This document shows positions 1-12,879 of a stretch of DNA of 64,000 bases, in pieces. The position numbers were made by a program, and so were the translations under genes. The stretch lies in assembly GCF_032854445.1 (NCBI RefSeq), contig NC_088305.1:25739026-25803025 (forward strand), read 5' to 3'. Origin of the DNA: Liolophura sinensis. Its lineage: Eukaryota; Mollusca; Polyplacophora; Chitonida; Chitonidae. The notes beneath the pieces are model-generated. The model saw nothing but the letters and a program-made list of their open reading frames with translations, was not told the origin of the DNA and made no database searches. Each line of letters starts with the position of its first letter. Position 1 is the first letter of the stretch.

Positions 1-1830
1 GAGTGGAAACCCGAGAGAACTCGGTAAACCGTCAACCTCTGGTTAGTTCCCGAATAACTTTCCCACTGGCATGTGACGTATATATATACATGTCAACTAA
101 TGAGCACATCATGTTGGCGAAAACAAGTGGTCTTTCAACGGCGAACGTTAGACAGCGCCATACAAGCGTCGTAGCGTGGACCCCTTATTGTCATATCAAC
201 ACACCACAAGCTGTGAGAGCTAGGAAATGTAAAAATTTCTTGTCCAAGGCCAGGTTTGAATCCATACCTAGCGATTGCAAGTGCCGTGCGTGTATATATT
301 TAATGAACACAAATTTGCACTTTCCCAGTCGAAGGAATATTTAGGATTATAAATCTGTAATTTATAGAACTATAAGTAGACATTTAGAGGAACAAAAAAT
401 AGTCGATTTCCCGTCGTTTGTATTCTCCAAACCTTGCAGACGACACGGCATCTTCACATAAATGATATGAAGTACTTTAGTTGAATACACCATGTGTGCA
501 AATTTTAAAGGCTATAACTCCGGTATATTTTGTACGCAAAGAAGTGTTTTGATTCCGGGTGTCGGCGTGTCGTTAATATACAAGTCACATTTAACTGTTC
601 TAAACTGTATTACATACCACCGCATATGCCTACGTGTGGATACCCAAAGGCCATATCTGAAGTGATAGGCATCACTTTAGTAAACATTTTTATTATTTGA
701 AGTATATAGTAGAGTTATATTTACAATCTGGCCTTTGTGGGTCATCCCCTGCATCCATTTAACACGGTTTTATGTGGTAAGTTCGTGAAACTTTTACTGT
801 TTGTTAAATTATACAACGGTAGGAAGCCAAAAAAAATATGCGCGTGGACAACGAGTATATAATGGAGTTCAGCGGTGAAGCTGCATTCCTATATAGCATG
901 TATCCGTGGGGGTATTTTTTAATCTCAAGTCCACTTACCCCGAGGGTGTACCACTTAAGTGCACTGACATGACCTGGCTACAAAGGTGAGCTAATTACCT
1001 GGATCTCACTTATGCTTTTACCTTCACACCGATAATACCTGTCCACGTGAAGCGTTTAACACCTGGGCCTTGTACTACACCTTTGTCGGCGAGATTAAAG
1101 AGACAGATAGTTAATGACGCATTATGTCACCTATGCATAGCGGCACTTTAATCTCCACACATCTCAATAGCGGTGTGTGGACCTTGGAGATTAAATCGTC
1201 AGATCAGGGGGGGATCTTTGCTCAACCGTAAATATCGGCTTATAATCTTAAAATATAATCCAGATCAACACCACCACTATCCTTCCTCCCTCCACCCCCC
1301 CCCAACCCCCCACCCCCATCCTCATGTGACACCTATCTCGTCTCCTTGGTAGTATATGAAAGGTATTGCTTTTATACTCCCTGTATGTACAAGTATGTAT
1401 ATTTACCTGTTGATGCAGCGGGTCTTATTGATCAGTTGATGTCAAGGGTATTGAGGTATACACAAACATCTTATCAGAATCCTAAACATTATGAGAAATC
1501 ATATCTTGTAGATTGTTTAATGCACACTTGTAAGATTATGCTTGTTTCCTGCCGAATTCAGTTTTCAACGTCTCGGTTGCTCTAACGATTTAAAGGTAAG
1601 GACTTTAACAACAACGCGTTACAAACCGCGTCCAGTCTCTTCCAATACAGTAAGATGTAAGTACAACTAACTAACTTCACGAAATTTACTTATATTAATA
1701 TAACCTATGTATTCAAATGGAACAGTAACGAAGATGATGTGATAAATTTTGATTAATGGAAAGGATAGCTTAGCTTCATACATTTATATGTTAATCGTAA
1801 TTGGTCTTCAATGCCGCACTCAAACATTAT
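1..1830. other. Intergenic, no gene seen
   Basis: AT-rich DNA with short chance reading frames only. There is a C-rich tract at 1279-1319. An 11-bp inverted repeat (1147-1157 with 1185-1195), extended by complementary CACAC and GTGTG inside, could form a hairpin. No dispersed family recognised below is present. Confidence 0.5.
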
Positions 1831-3810
1831 CCAGTAGCCACTCTGCATATTGACTCGTCACTGACTAGATCTGAAGTATCATCAATGTCACCACAGTCAG
1901 ATCTAGTAGCCACTCTGTGTACTGACTTGTCACTGACTAGATCTGAAGTATCATCAATGTCACCACAGTCAGATCCAGTAGCCACTCCGTGTACTGACTT
2001 GTCACTGACTAGATCTGAAGTACCATCAATATCACTACAGTCAGATCTAGTAGCCACTCTGCATATTGACTCGTCACTGACTAGATCTGAAGTACCATCA
2101 ATATCACTACAGTCAGATCTAGTAGCCACTCTGTGTACTGACTCGTCACTGACTAGATCTGAAGTACGATCAATGTCACCACAGTCAGATCCAGTAGCCA
2201 CTCTGTGTACTGACTCGTCATTGACTAGATCTAAAGTACCATCAATGTCACCACAGTCAGATCCAGTAGCCACTCCGTGTACTGACTTGTCACTGACCAG
2301 ATCTGAAGTACCATCAATATCACTACAGTCAGATCTAGTAGCCACTCTGCATATTGACTCGTCACTGACTAGATCTGAAGTACCATCAATATCACTACAG
2401 TCAGATCTAGTAGCCACTCTGTGTACTGACTCGTCACTGACTAGATCTGAAGTACGATCAATGTCACCACAGTCAGATCTAGTAGCCACTCTGTGTACTG
2501 ACTCGTCATTGACTAGATCTAAAGTACCATCAATGTCACCACAGTCAGATCCAGTAGCCACTCCGTGTACTGACTTGTCACTGACTAGATCTGAAGTACC
2601 ATCAATATCACTACAGTCAGATCTAGTAGCCACTCTGCATATTGACTCGTCACTGACTAGATCTGAAGTATCATCAATGTCACCACAGTCAGATCTAGTA
2701 GCCACTCTGTGTACTGACTCGTCACTGACTAGATCTGAAGTACCATCAATGTCACCACAGTCAGATCCAGTAGCCACTCTGTGTACTGACTCGTCATTGA
2801 CTAGATCTGAAGTATCATCAATGTCACTACAGTCAGATCCAGTAGCCACTCCGTGTACTGACTCGTCACTGACTAGATCTGAAGTATCATCAATGTCACC
2901 ACAGTCAGATCCAGTAGCCACTCTGTGTACTGACTCGTCACTGACTAGATCTGAAGTACCATCAATATCACTACAGTCAGATCCAGTAGCCACTCCGTGT
3001 ACTGACTCGTCACTGACTAGATCTGAAGTACGATCAATGTCACCACAGTCAGATCCAGTAGCCACTCTGTGTACTGAATCGTCATTGACTAGATCTGAAG
3101 TATCATCAATGTCACTACAGTCAGATCCAGTAGCCACTCCGTGTACTGACTCGTCACTGACTAGATCTGAAGTATCATCAATGTCACCACAGTCAGATCC
3201 AGTAGCCACTCTGTGTACTGAATCGTCATTGACTAGATCTGAAGTATCATCAATGTCACCACAGTCAGATCCAGTAGTCACTCTGTGTACTGACTCGTCA
3301 TTGACTAAATCTGAAGTATCATCAATGTCACCACAGTCAGATCTAGTAGCCACTCTGTGTACTGAATCGTCATTGACTAGATCTGAAGTACGATCAATGT
3401 CACCACAGTCAGATCTAGTAGCCACCCTGCATATTGACTCGTCACTGACTAGATCTGAAGTACGATCAATGTCACCACAGTCAGATCTAGTAGCCACTCT
3501 GTGTACTGACTCGTCATTGACTAGATCTGAAGTACCATCTATATCACTACAGTCAGATCTAGTAGCCACTCTGTGTACTGACTCGTCACTGACTAGATCT
3601 GAAGTACGATCAATGTCACCACAGTCAGATCCAGTAGCCACTCTGTGTACTGACTCGTCACTGACTAGATCTGAAGTACGATCAATGTCACCACAGTCAG
3701 ATGTAGTAGACACTCCGTGTACTGACTTGTCACTAACTAGATCTGACCTAATACCAGTCTGACTACGGTCAAATCTAGTAACTGCTCCCCATACTGGCTT
3801 GTCACACCTT
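1831..3810. repeat. 72-bp satellite array, 26 full units plus a degenerate edge
   Basis: The unit boundary at 1834 recurs at 3706, exactly 26 units of 72 bp. Because 72 is divisible by 3 and the units lack stops, long frames are open on both strands (653 codons on +, 628 on -). Each unit carries ACTAGATCTGA and, about 32 bp on, its inverted copy TCAGATCTAGT (or a variant with AGATCC). Four successive units at 2005-2292 repeat in the same order at 2293-2580, a 288-bp higher-order repeat. Units differ at a small set of recurring positions, as expected from unequal exchange. The 3' edge decays from about 3732. I read this as non-coding satellite DNA. Confidence 0.95.
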
Positions 3811-4204
3811 TTACCAGTCGGTTGTTAACATTATTTCACTTCAACCACTTGCGCTTTGAAACAAGGATTCTGACTGGTGCTAAGGTTTGATCTCAATAAT
3901 AAAAGAGAGACTACTGAACAGAATCGAGGCTCAACAACAACAAAGGCTTAGGGCAGGCTTATTACCTCAGAGCTAGTTGGCGGTTTAGAGAAATTCAAAG
4001 ATATCGTATCTGTCATATTTGCTTTGCTCCGACAACACCAAGTCAAAATATTATTTATTTGCGTGGGGATAAACAACGCTTTCAACATTATTTCGAACAT
4101 ATCACTACAATAGATAATAAGTTACTATCACTATTATCACGAACATATAATTTTATTTCGAACATATCACTACAATGTCTTCTTGGGTTTTAAGCCGTGC
4201 AACT
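3811..4204. other. Intergenic, no feature seen
   Basis: Only a short duplicated segment around CGAACATATCACTACAAT (about 4095 and 4159) stands out. Confidence 0.4.
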
Positions 4205-4512
4205 TTTGTCACGTGACAAAGAGGAGTCATTAGGCCTGTGTACTGCGTCTGTTTGTGTCAGGAAGAGTCAATACCGCCAGAGTGCTGCAGTCACTGAAGT
4301 GTCATGCCGAAGACACCAGACATGATATACCAACCAGTCACATTACACTGACACAGGGCAAACCAATCGTGCATGTTTCCTTGCATTAACCTCTCAGTTC
4401 TGACCACCAAACGTGGCAGTAACATGTACGATTTTTTCAGTCTTTGGTGTGACTGGACCCCGGGTCCTCCGACTTCTAGGTGAACGCTCTAACCATTAAA
4501 CCCGAAGCAGTT
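4205..4512 (-). mobile_element. SINE family C, near full-length
   Basis: On the - strand it begins with a tRNA-like head (TTTAATGGTTAGAGCGTTCA, then a B-box-like GGTCCAGTCAC). It continues with a body matching copies at 15990-16250 and 34655-34820 (segments on tGTCAGTgTAATGTGAC and TCTGGTGtCTTCGGCATGA). The tRNA-like head and multiple copies mark it as a SINE. Confidence 0.7.
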
Positions 4513-5844
4513 GTATAGCTGTTGGCATATAAGACAAACTCTGTCATTACACGAAATGTATATCTTTCGGTTTATACGTATACTTCGTAAGTTTCGATTT
4601 TTATGGAATTCTACAAATCTGTTGGACAAATCCAAACCATGTATGTGAATGGGTCTAAGATACATTTGATGGATTTTGTTTCTCTCGGACTTCTCCCAGA
4701 GGTCTACAGGTTAGGTCACTCGATCAAGTGCATACATCACGTGGATCACAATAATGAAACGATCAACTATGTTGTCGTTGTCAAGCTTCTGGGCGGCGAC
4801 ATCTTTGGACTGTGTAAATCCCATTCGTTTTCCTTCGCGTATATATCGTTCATTTTTGTTCCACGTGCGATCTTAAGGTTTCTTTGAGATCAGGATTGTG
4901 ATTTTTATTGGCGACTTTCAGAACTGATCCTATTTTTGTGGCGAATATTTATGTGCCAATGGCTCGTAATTTCCAGCGAGAATTACTTAAGTCTCGTCTA
5001 TAGGAGTTGTCGCGAGAATGCGATTGGTTCGAAACGCACTAAGAGCGTTTATTATAGTTTCTGCACGTGGGAACATGAAAATGTCCGAGCAGTAGATGAA
5101 TTCGGTTGATACAAACGAAACATCGTTTAAGCAATTCTTGTTTTCTGTTTCATGTGAAATTCCCAAAGTGAACTGCGTATTTAAAAAAAATCGTCATTCT
5201 CACCACTGCTTTGCTCTTTGGTCAACGGTTACTCGTTATAGTAATCAGTCTCCAGTGTTGAAGCGGTACTAGCCGACCAGGGCATGTAGACAGTTATGCA
5301 AATTAATTTGATATCTGTTCACCGACTGGTTTACACAAGCAATAAACAATCTTCCCATCTGTAGGCTAAGCTCATCAGCATTTGCTTGGCGAAGCACGAA
5401 TCACAAAACTGCACATTTTATTCGGATTGACAGTTTCTGTGAATTAAAATCCTCGATAAACAGAGAAATCTTTTAACACTACAAGATTGTGGCCCGAAGC
5501 GCTCTAGATTCAGGCATTGATGGGAGGGCTTTCTTCTGGAACCCACAGGCCCTGAGGATAGCACGTATAGATAGCGCGTGCAGTACGAGGCCCGGGGGGA
5601 TGTGGTCAGGATGGGTTGGTTTAGGGGGTGAGGCTGGGTAAGCAATTATCATCCAAACACTTCTTGGGTTTTATTTTTTTCGCGAGTGAAGAAAAGCTTT
5701 GCATCAGATCATATATAAAAACGCAAGTCTGTGTTTTTCCCGTATATGAAAAAGCGGGAACCACAAGGAATACATAAATGTTATAAAAGCACTGTGGTTT
5801 CATGCATTTCATATATAAAAGCATCATTACGCCCTTGAACAGAT
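4513..5844. other. Intergenic, no gene seen
   Basis: A 94-codon frame at 4603-4887 (+) has no recognisable domain and no splice context. The rest is unique AT-rich sequence. Confidence 0.4.
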
Positions 5845-5985
5845 ACGACCTCTTGTCAGTTAACCTCAGTTACGGTTTTATTCTAACTGTTCATGTAATT
5901 GCTTAGGCAGTAGCAAATTTCACGCCCCCCAGCACCATGGCTTGTCAAACCTCACTGGTGTAGAATTGCTCAAAATGGTGTATTG
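5845..5985 (-). mobile_element. Element D copy, partial
   Basis: Shares the D core: GGTTTTATTCTAACTGTTCA followed by CACGCCCCCCAGCACCATGG and a tail near TAGAATTGCTCAAAATG. D is defined here by copies across the window, best preserved at 22270-22640, 40905-41225 and 42515-42795. Confidence 0.7.
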
Positions 5986-6011
5986 TCATCACATTAAATA
6001 AACACATTCAG

Positions 6012-6100
6012 GGATGTGGATTTTCCCGGGCCTCTGTCCGGTTTCCTAACACTATAATGCTGACCGTCGTCCTACAAGTGAAATATTCTTAAACTCATTG
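6012..6100 (+). mobile_element. SINE family A fragment
   Basis: Matches the A body: CCGGTTTCCTaacACtATAATGCTG, then AGTGAAATATTCTT. It lies directly after a D fragment. Confidence 0.65.
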
Positions 6101-7016
6101 GGTGTTTCTACATTACATATAGGTCAGACCAGTAGAACATGCGATCAAAGGGATCGGGAGTTCGAATCCAGCTTTCTGTCAACTCGGCTGTGGCCTAGGT
6201 TAGTGATTTTTGATGTTGTCTGTTTGGAAGGCTTTTAAGTGTTCATGTCTTTAAGTAAATTACCGAATTCCATGAAAATGGCATTGATCCTCTTCTCACA
6301 TCTGCGTTAATACAGGCATCAGTTTAAAATAAAAATGAAAATTTCGAATGCAATATCCTCTATCTCTTACATGATACCTGTTTTATTTACTATTTATGTT
6401 TTATTTCTTACACATTCCTTTGTTAACTGGTGTTTTACGTGATTTTGGAAAAGAATCTTGCGACTTGGAATGGTATATATATATGTCGCTTGAATTACAC
6501 CATCTTGGCGAGTTCGTCTCCGACATGTGAGGAGTATGGTTCCAAGTGAGTCTGATAATTGCACTCAAAGAAACCTGTACATAGTATGAATTCATGCAAC
6601 AAAATTTTACTGGTGTTGAAACCTGCATTTTTGAAACATTTTTTGTGCAGAAGACTGTGGTTGTTGAAACCAGAACAAGAAAAAAAAGAAGCAAGAAAAG
6701 AGAAGAATAACAAGCAAACGAAACAAAAAACGACAAAAATGCAATGCAATAGCAGGAAGTTGATTGTCGACTAGGGGCTAGGAGACTGAAGTTTGGGTTG
6801 AATGTAATGCTTCCCTTACAGGATTCAAAACCGATCACTGCTTCACATGTTACCAGCATTATTCCCAATCCCAAATATTCCCCAAAAGTTTGCTGCAATA
6901 TTTGCTTATAATTTTGTTAGTACATGTATATAGTTCACATTTGAATAAGTTGATTTCATAAAACTGGTAACGTTGTTCGTCTTTTTAATTTTTTCTGTAA
7001 AAAATCTGTATAACTG
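6101..7016. other. Intergenic; possible SINE head at about 6120-6240
   Basis: A B-box-like GGGAGTTCGAATCCAGC at about 6157 resembles the head of a further tRNA-derived element, also seen near 57570. The rest holds A-rich runs and chance frames only. Confidence 0.35.
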
Positions 7017-7028
7017 ATCATTTTAATT

Positions 7029-7137
7029 ATTTTATTTTTTTTATTTGATTGGTGCTTTACGCCGTACTCAAGAACATTTCACTTATACGACAACAGCCAA
7101 CATTATGGTGTTACCTTTCCAGGTACGACCGGAGCAA
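7029..7137 (-). mobile_element. SINE family A, internally deleted, with perfect TSD
   Basis: The A sequence in antisense (GGTGCTTTACGCCGTACTCA) is flanked by a perfect 12-bp direct repeat ATCATTTTAATT at 7017-7028 and 7138-7149. The body jumps from the ATTATGGTG segment to the GTACGACCGGA segment, so its middle is missing. The target-site duplication shows this arrived by retrotransposition. Confidence 0.85.
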
Positions 7138-7149
7138 ATCATTTTAATT

Positions 7150-10100
7150 GTCGAAAGGTGTACTATGCATTAATGCGTTACCAGCCGAAACAAAACATGA
7201 GAAGAAAAAAGCACAAAGATTTATTTATGCGTATGGTATGTACACCTGTGCATGTCATGTCAATGAGTGCATCTCTGTCGATCGTGCACAAGGGTGAGCA
7301 ATAATCCGAACTTGTGCCAGTAAACGATGCACGGACTTGCATGCCAAGATATTACAATATAGGATAAAAATACTGTTTGCTGCATTAAAATTAAAGTGCC
7401 CATTTGTCAATAAAACCCGCATCATCATTCACCTCAGCTCGTATAGTGTTTGTTCAGACATCTTTATTTAAACCCTCTTTTCATCACACCTGGAATAAAA
7501 GGTGATATATACATGTGTCAACACAGCTGACAGATGTAAATAGCGTATAAAAGCTCATCTTTAATTGCTAATCTCTCAGAAGTGTAACAATCATGCCGTG
7601 CATTTATTTTTCTTCTTTTCTGTTTTTTTTTTCTTTTTTTTGCTGTGAAGATAATATTTCCACTGGGGAAGACTTTAATTTATCACCTCTTTCAGAATTA
7701 CGAGTAATTAACGGTGCACGCGTCTATTTTCCAAAACCACTTTGATGTCCGGGTTTTGTAAATTATAAAGGGGCTTGTATATTTCAGCTTCTTGTCTCTA
7801 ATTAAGAAATTTCAAAGGGATTTCTGGCATACCTGCACGGGTTTCCCAGGTACAAAGCGAGCGGCAAACGCCGTCAAATACACCGCGATACACAGAGATA
7901 AACAATAAAGACAAATCTGAATATTTCAGATTTCAAGACTTCCTATATAGATAAAGTCAGTATGAGATACACGCACATTACACAGGGTCGCTTACTTCTG
8001 AAGAGACAAGGTTATTTATCTGTTTACAGGGAACCTAAAGAAGAGTTGAAACTGAGATTCACAATTCAGGTCATCATAGCAATATATATAGCTAGCTATA
8101 CGATATATATTATTATAGACTTTTAAGCTCACTAGTCAGTTTACGAAGTTCTGCTTAAGAAAGCCATCTGTAAGCAGCGATGACAGCCTGCTTTTTGTGG
8201 CGGAAGGATAGTGCTTGCTTTGGGTTCTTTGATCGCTATATCCGCTAGCACCTTTAAGTCAGGGTATACCCTATCATTAGTGGGCGCTAATAAAATAAAC
8301 ACCGTTCCTTGACAAAAGTGACTTGAGTTCCTACAGGCTCTAATAGACGAATATTACAGTGTTTAGTTCGGCTAACAATTTAATCGTGCCCTCGTATTTG
8401 TAACGCGTCTAATAAAGCACGCCATGTCGTCGGGACCGCTACGACACGACCGGAGGGGCAAGACAGGGACGGGTGTCGGTGACGACTCCATAACCCCTGA
8501 GCCCGCCGTTAACCGAGACGTTAATGAAAGGCCACAGCCGTGTGTTTCACAGCCGCGGTGCAACAAATAAATGTTTTCCGACCTCCTTTTGTGTGTGTGT
8601 GATTTCAGAAGCGATCTCAACCCTTCGTGAACATCAAAGGATGAAAAGCCATGGGAGAAAAACAACTTTATTCTACGCTCGTATTTGTCGAAGTTGAGTG
8701 AGTGTAAGAAAACACTAGGCATTGCTAAGGATCCGCGCAGAACTTGATTTTATACTATTTGCTTTTTGGAGAAAGAATGTGCCAATGTTTATACATGCTA
8801 TAGGTCACATGACTGTCATAGTGGTGATAAATTACATAGAGTAAGAAAAGAGATATATCAAATCATCGGGAAAAATACAATATACAGTGTTCTTACTACT
8901 TTGGACGTACTTCAGCTTCATATAAAACATTTTTGCGTTTTGATACATCATATAATATGTATTATAGAACTTTTGATTAAATTATACCTGATAATATTAC
9001 ATTAACACATTCGTTCATCCGTGCACTCAATCAATCAATCGATCGATCAAGCAATTGATTAATCAGCTTAATCTATCAAGCAATCCAATCTATCAAGTAT
9101 TCATTGCTTTAGATTGTTGTTAGCTTTATTTTTGTTTATTTCACTTGATGATCTTTAAATAGAATAATTATAATAATAAAAGCACTCAACCCAATCGGTT
9201 TCAAATGAGTCTTTGTAAATTACTCTTTACTTATGAAAACAATGTACTTAAGAAACAAATTGGGGATAGCTTTCCTGTTGACTTGTTCACAATTTATGTA
9301 CCATATATGTAATTTTGTTTAAATACTGATTGCAGCTTACTTTTGTATGGTCGACTTGTTTGTTTGTAAAAATACGAAAATGAAAGCATACATGTATTTT
9401 ATCACGACTTGTTTGGTATGGCAAGCCATTTTATGGAAGCCGGATGAGGACATCTCGCCCCGCGGCACGAGGACGATATCATGCAACTTACATACGTTCA
9501 TGGTATTTATTCAGTTATTACGCCTATTTGCAAAAGAGTTGTATAAATGTCTTGTTCTTCTGTATATACTTGATATTAAGGTCCTATGTACATATGTGTG
9601 TAGAATTCTTTTACACATGTCGGCTTCATAATAACACAGGATAGCATGGATCTGTACAAACGATATGTGCATATGTACAACATGTTTTCACATGTGTACA
9701 CAATAAATGGAAAATCTTAGACATCCATGTACGTTCAAATCAAGCTTTTCTTTTAGAGAAAGCACGGCGATAAAAACACCAATCATATCAATAAATCTTT
9801 CAGAGAAAAAGTATAAAAACACAGCTTATTTGCAAGAATTTTGAACCGTAACGGAAAAGTAGCGTGTTTAGTAAAATTATTCACATGCTGGTTCGACTTG
9901 TGAAGTAATAAAGCAATCAAATAAACAAACGCTATTTACAACGACCTAGGTGTGCTTGTCATTTTCTTTTGCACCTTTATGTCAATTTCTACTTCAAATA
10001 AATAACTCTGTCTAAGTGGCTCCGATTATACCCATTTCTTTGATGTTCTTAATTAACGCGGCTTGTGTTAATTACACCTGTTATTTAGTAAACTTTCTAC

Positions 10101-11579
10101 GACGTATACCTGTTTTCTCTCCAAAAATCTTTATACATAGGTGTGCTGAGCAGCTTTCAGGTACACGTGCACTGAATGGCCTCGATTTAGTGCAGCATAT
10201 CGCATTAGCTCCCTTGCCTGTGTACATCCCTATACAGCGTGAAATACGAATAAATATGGTTTTGTAAAACACCAGTTACTACAGGTTTACAGTCACTGAA
10301 TAAAGTTGCTTTTTCTGAGTATTGCAATTTTTTTTCTTTCCAGCTATGGATCCTCTTGAAATATTTTAAGAAATTATAACGGCTTAATATGTGTGTTATT
10401 TGCATACAGGTTTATTTCGAGACTTTTGAAGAGTAATTACTTTATATTCAAAACTAAAGCCTCTACACGTTCTACACTTACAGTATTTCTGGTTGAATTG
10501 GAGAATTAAACATTTAATTTAATTTTGCAAACTTTATTCCTGCCACAATTACCGTTAAGTCCTTTCTAATAACATAATTTACCGAATGATAAACATTTTA
10601 GCTAATTTCAGACATGTCCATCAAACTGAAATTGTCGCAGTTTAAGTGCACCAAGAAAACTTCATTTACTTTTTCTCTCATTTTCTTAATTGACCATTGA
10701 AACGTGTTTTCTTGAAGTTTAGATTGACGTAAAAAGATAAGGTCATCGAAAAGCCTTTGTTAATTAGAAAATGAAATAGCATCCAGAAGGATTGGCACCA
10801 TCCTTAAGGCTATGGTACATGTGTTGAGAGATGTTGGGCTTCAGTTCTTCAGCACACACATTCAAGTACCCGGACATAACAGTTGCTAAATTTAAAGAAG
10901 AATAAAAAAAAAATATTTTTTTTTCTTTAGAAAACAAGATCATTTTCATCGCCATTTCTTTTAAGATTACACGTAAACGGTGGTTGCAGTTTTGATTAGA
11001 GATATATAGGCGACGAATTTTACATCATCAATAATTCAATAATATTCAATGGGAGAGTTTTGAGTTCGAACTCTTTGGTCGCGAAAGTTAAAATCCGTCA
11101 TATTGTATCATGTGACATGTAAAAAATGTTAGGTAACTTTGTTGACATTCATCTATCGACCACCTGTCTCATACAGTTACCGAGAGTCAAATGACAACTC
11201 TTTTCTTCAGTAAATAAGTTCACAATCTCTAGCTCCTCAACTTTCGTTACACATGTTACTCATGTTGCGGTAAATGTGATCAGCAATAATTGCCTAATAT
11301 TTTTACAGGTCACGAAATACAGCATAGGACTGTTTTTAAAAGAGTTCGAACACGAAACTCAAATTTAATTTCTTTAATTTACACAATGGGATAGAAATGT
11401 TATTTTCGTGTTAAACAACAATGTGATAGTAGATGACCACTTTAGTCATCCAGAAGTTGGTCAGATGAAGCGAGGCCAACATTTTAGGCGAATGAGCCAG
11501 AAATTAGGGTATACACAGCTATAAACTTAATGTACCACCTGCTTTGCACATCTTTGTACATGCAACGACTGAATGATCT
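7150..11579. other. Intergenic, no gene seen
   Basis: Mostly unique AT-rich DNA. A GC-rich block at 8380-8550 interrupts it and would suit a regulatory element. A 4-bp-periodic tract of AATC/GATC lies at 9027-9075, with homopolymer runs elsewhere. Short frames here have no domain signature. Confidence 0.4.
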
Positions 11580-11589
11580 GAACAAATGG

Positions 11590-11878
11590 TCATTTTATTT
11601 ATTTATTTATTCATTTACTTGATGTTTTCGACGCTCTCAAGAATATTTCACATACGATGGAGGCCAGCGTTAGGTAGGGGTGGGGGTGGGGGAGGAAGCG
11701 GGCAGAGCCCTGTGGAAACCCACGACCATACGCACTTTGCTGCTAGACCTTCCCCAGAGAGGACGCCAGCATGAACTGGAATTGAACTCACACCCACAGC
11801 ATTGGTGACGCGCAGGCTCCTTGGTGGGTCATTGCCCCGCGCTGACACTCTAACCACCTTGGCCACCGAAGTCCAGAA
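11590..11878 (-). mobile_element. SINE family A, full length with tRNA-like head
   Basis: In antisense it runs from an (ATTT)n tail through the A body to a tRNA-like head ending near CTTGGCCACCGAAG. A 10-bp target-site duplication with one mismatch flanks it (GAACAAATGG at 11580-11589 and GAACTAATGG at 11879-11888). A G-rich run at 11673-11705 replaces part of the usual body. Confidence 0.8.
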
Positions 11879-12136
11879 GAACTAATGGACAGATTGATCG
11901 TATCGATGCAATCTTATTGGCTATGCATTTTTATGCAATTTAGTTTGGGCTAATAGCCTGCTTAAAAAAACAAACCATTTATATTCCTCCAAAAGCGGTC
12001 TGTTCACATCATTACTGTATATGAGATACAAGAGATATGACATTTCCCTTAAAAACATAGAATGGATTTCTTAACATCAGTTTGCTGTTTGTTTTTAAAT
12101 TTGTTCGCGTGTCTATCTGTTGCCATATTACCATGA

Positions 12137-12260
12137 CTTAAGCAGAACTTACCCAAACATGCAGTGATGTTAATAGCAGTTTATTAGACAACATCGGTAT
12201 AGAAGTAATTAAAGTGCTGTACTGGTGTAACATTTGATAGAATAAATCACGAAGGCATTC
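12137..12260 (-). mobile_element. Element D copy, partial
   Basis: Matches the D end: CTTAAGCAGAACTTAC, then GCAGTGATGTTAATAGCAGT and TTATTAGACAACATC. Confidence 0.65.
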
Positions 12261-12574
12261 TAATATTACGTTAAATATTTCGTCGACATTATCTCGCACT
12301 GTAAAGCGTCAGAATTTTCCCCTTAATTCTTGGCGCTTTGGTGGTAGTAAGTGCACGACTAAGGATTTCCATGGAGGACCTTTCACTACCTCGAAATTTC
12401 TAGCATTTGGCAAAGTATACATTGAGGATATAGCGAGGCAAACCAATTCCAACGTAGCGATCTCAACACACACTGGGCTCACGGGCTCACTCGGGTGTCG
12501 ATTTCCTCCACCTGTGAAACTGACTGTCGTCGTGTAAGAGAAGACTTCCAAAGAGCGCCGTTTCTAGACCAGTG

Positions 12575-12879
12575 AGATTGGTCCCAATAGCACAGTTGGT
12601 CGAGCGTCCGCTTCAGGAGCGATAGGTCCAGGGTCAATCCTGGGTCGAGTCACATCTATGACTTTAAAGAGGAAGTTGTAACTTCCTCGCTTGGCGTTCA
12701 TTGACCCGTATCAGTATAATGGCTCGGGCAGGGCGTATCAGTGAAGCAGCATTAGATAAAAGAACGGTGGAAATCCGTCTTGCAACAAGGAGGCACATTG
12801 CATACAATCTAAGGATTCCTTCGTCGTCATATGACTAAAAATTGTTAAGTACGACTTTAAACCCCAAGCACCCAATCAC
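12575..12879 (+). mobile_element. SINE family B, full length
   Basis: Starts with a tRNA-like head (CAATAGCACAGTTGGTCGAG as A box, GGGTCAATCCTGGGTC as B box). The body includes AGGAAGTTGTAACTTCCTCG, itself a palindrome, and CATTGACCCGTATCAGTATA. It ends with CATATGACTAAAAATTGTTA and TTTAAACCCCAAGCAC. The same order is seen in antisense at 49406-49790 and partly at 39961-40095. Confidence 0.8.

Noticed and set aside
1801-3762. 653-codon reading frame (+) and 628-codon frame (-) as repetitive proteins
   Set aside because: Both are products of a 72-bp stop-free tandem unit. No start context, signal peptide or splice site supports either frame, and unit variation includes non-synonymous changes in both frames.
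6399-6898. 165-codon antisense frame
   Set aside because: Serine- and phenylalanine-rich translation of A-rich DNA with no domain.
12575-12660. Functional tRNA gene
   Set aside because: The A- and B-box-like sequence is the head of SINE B. The cloverleaf is not complete and the same head recurs with the same body elsewhere. The same applies to heads at 4490, 15740, 44691, 44970, 47350 and 57570.
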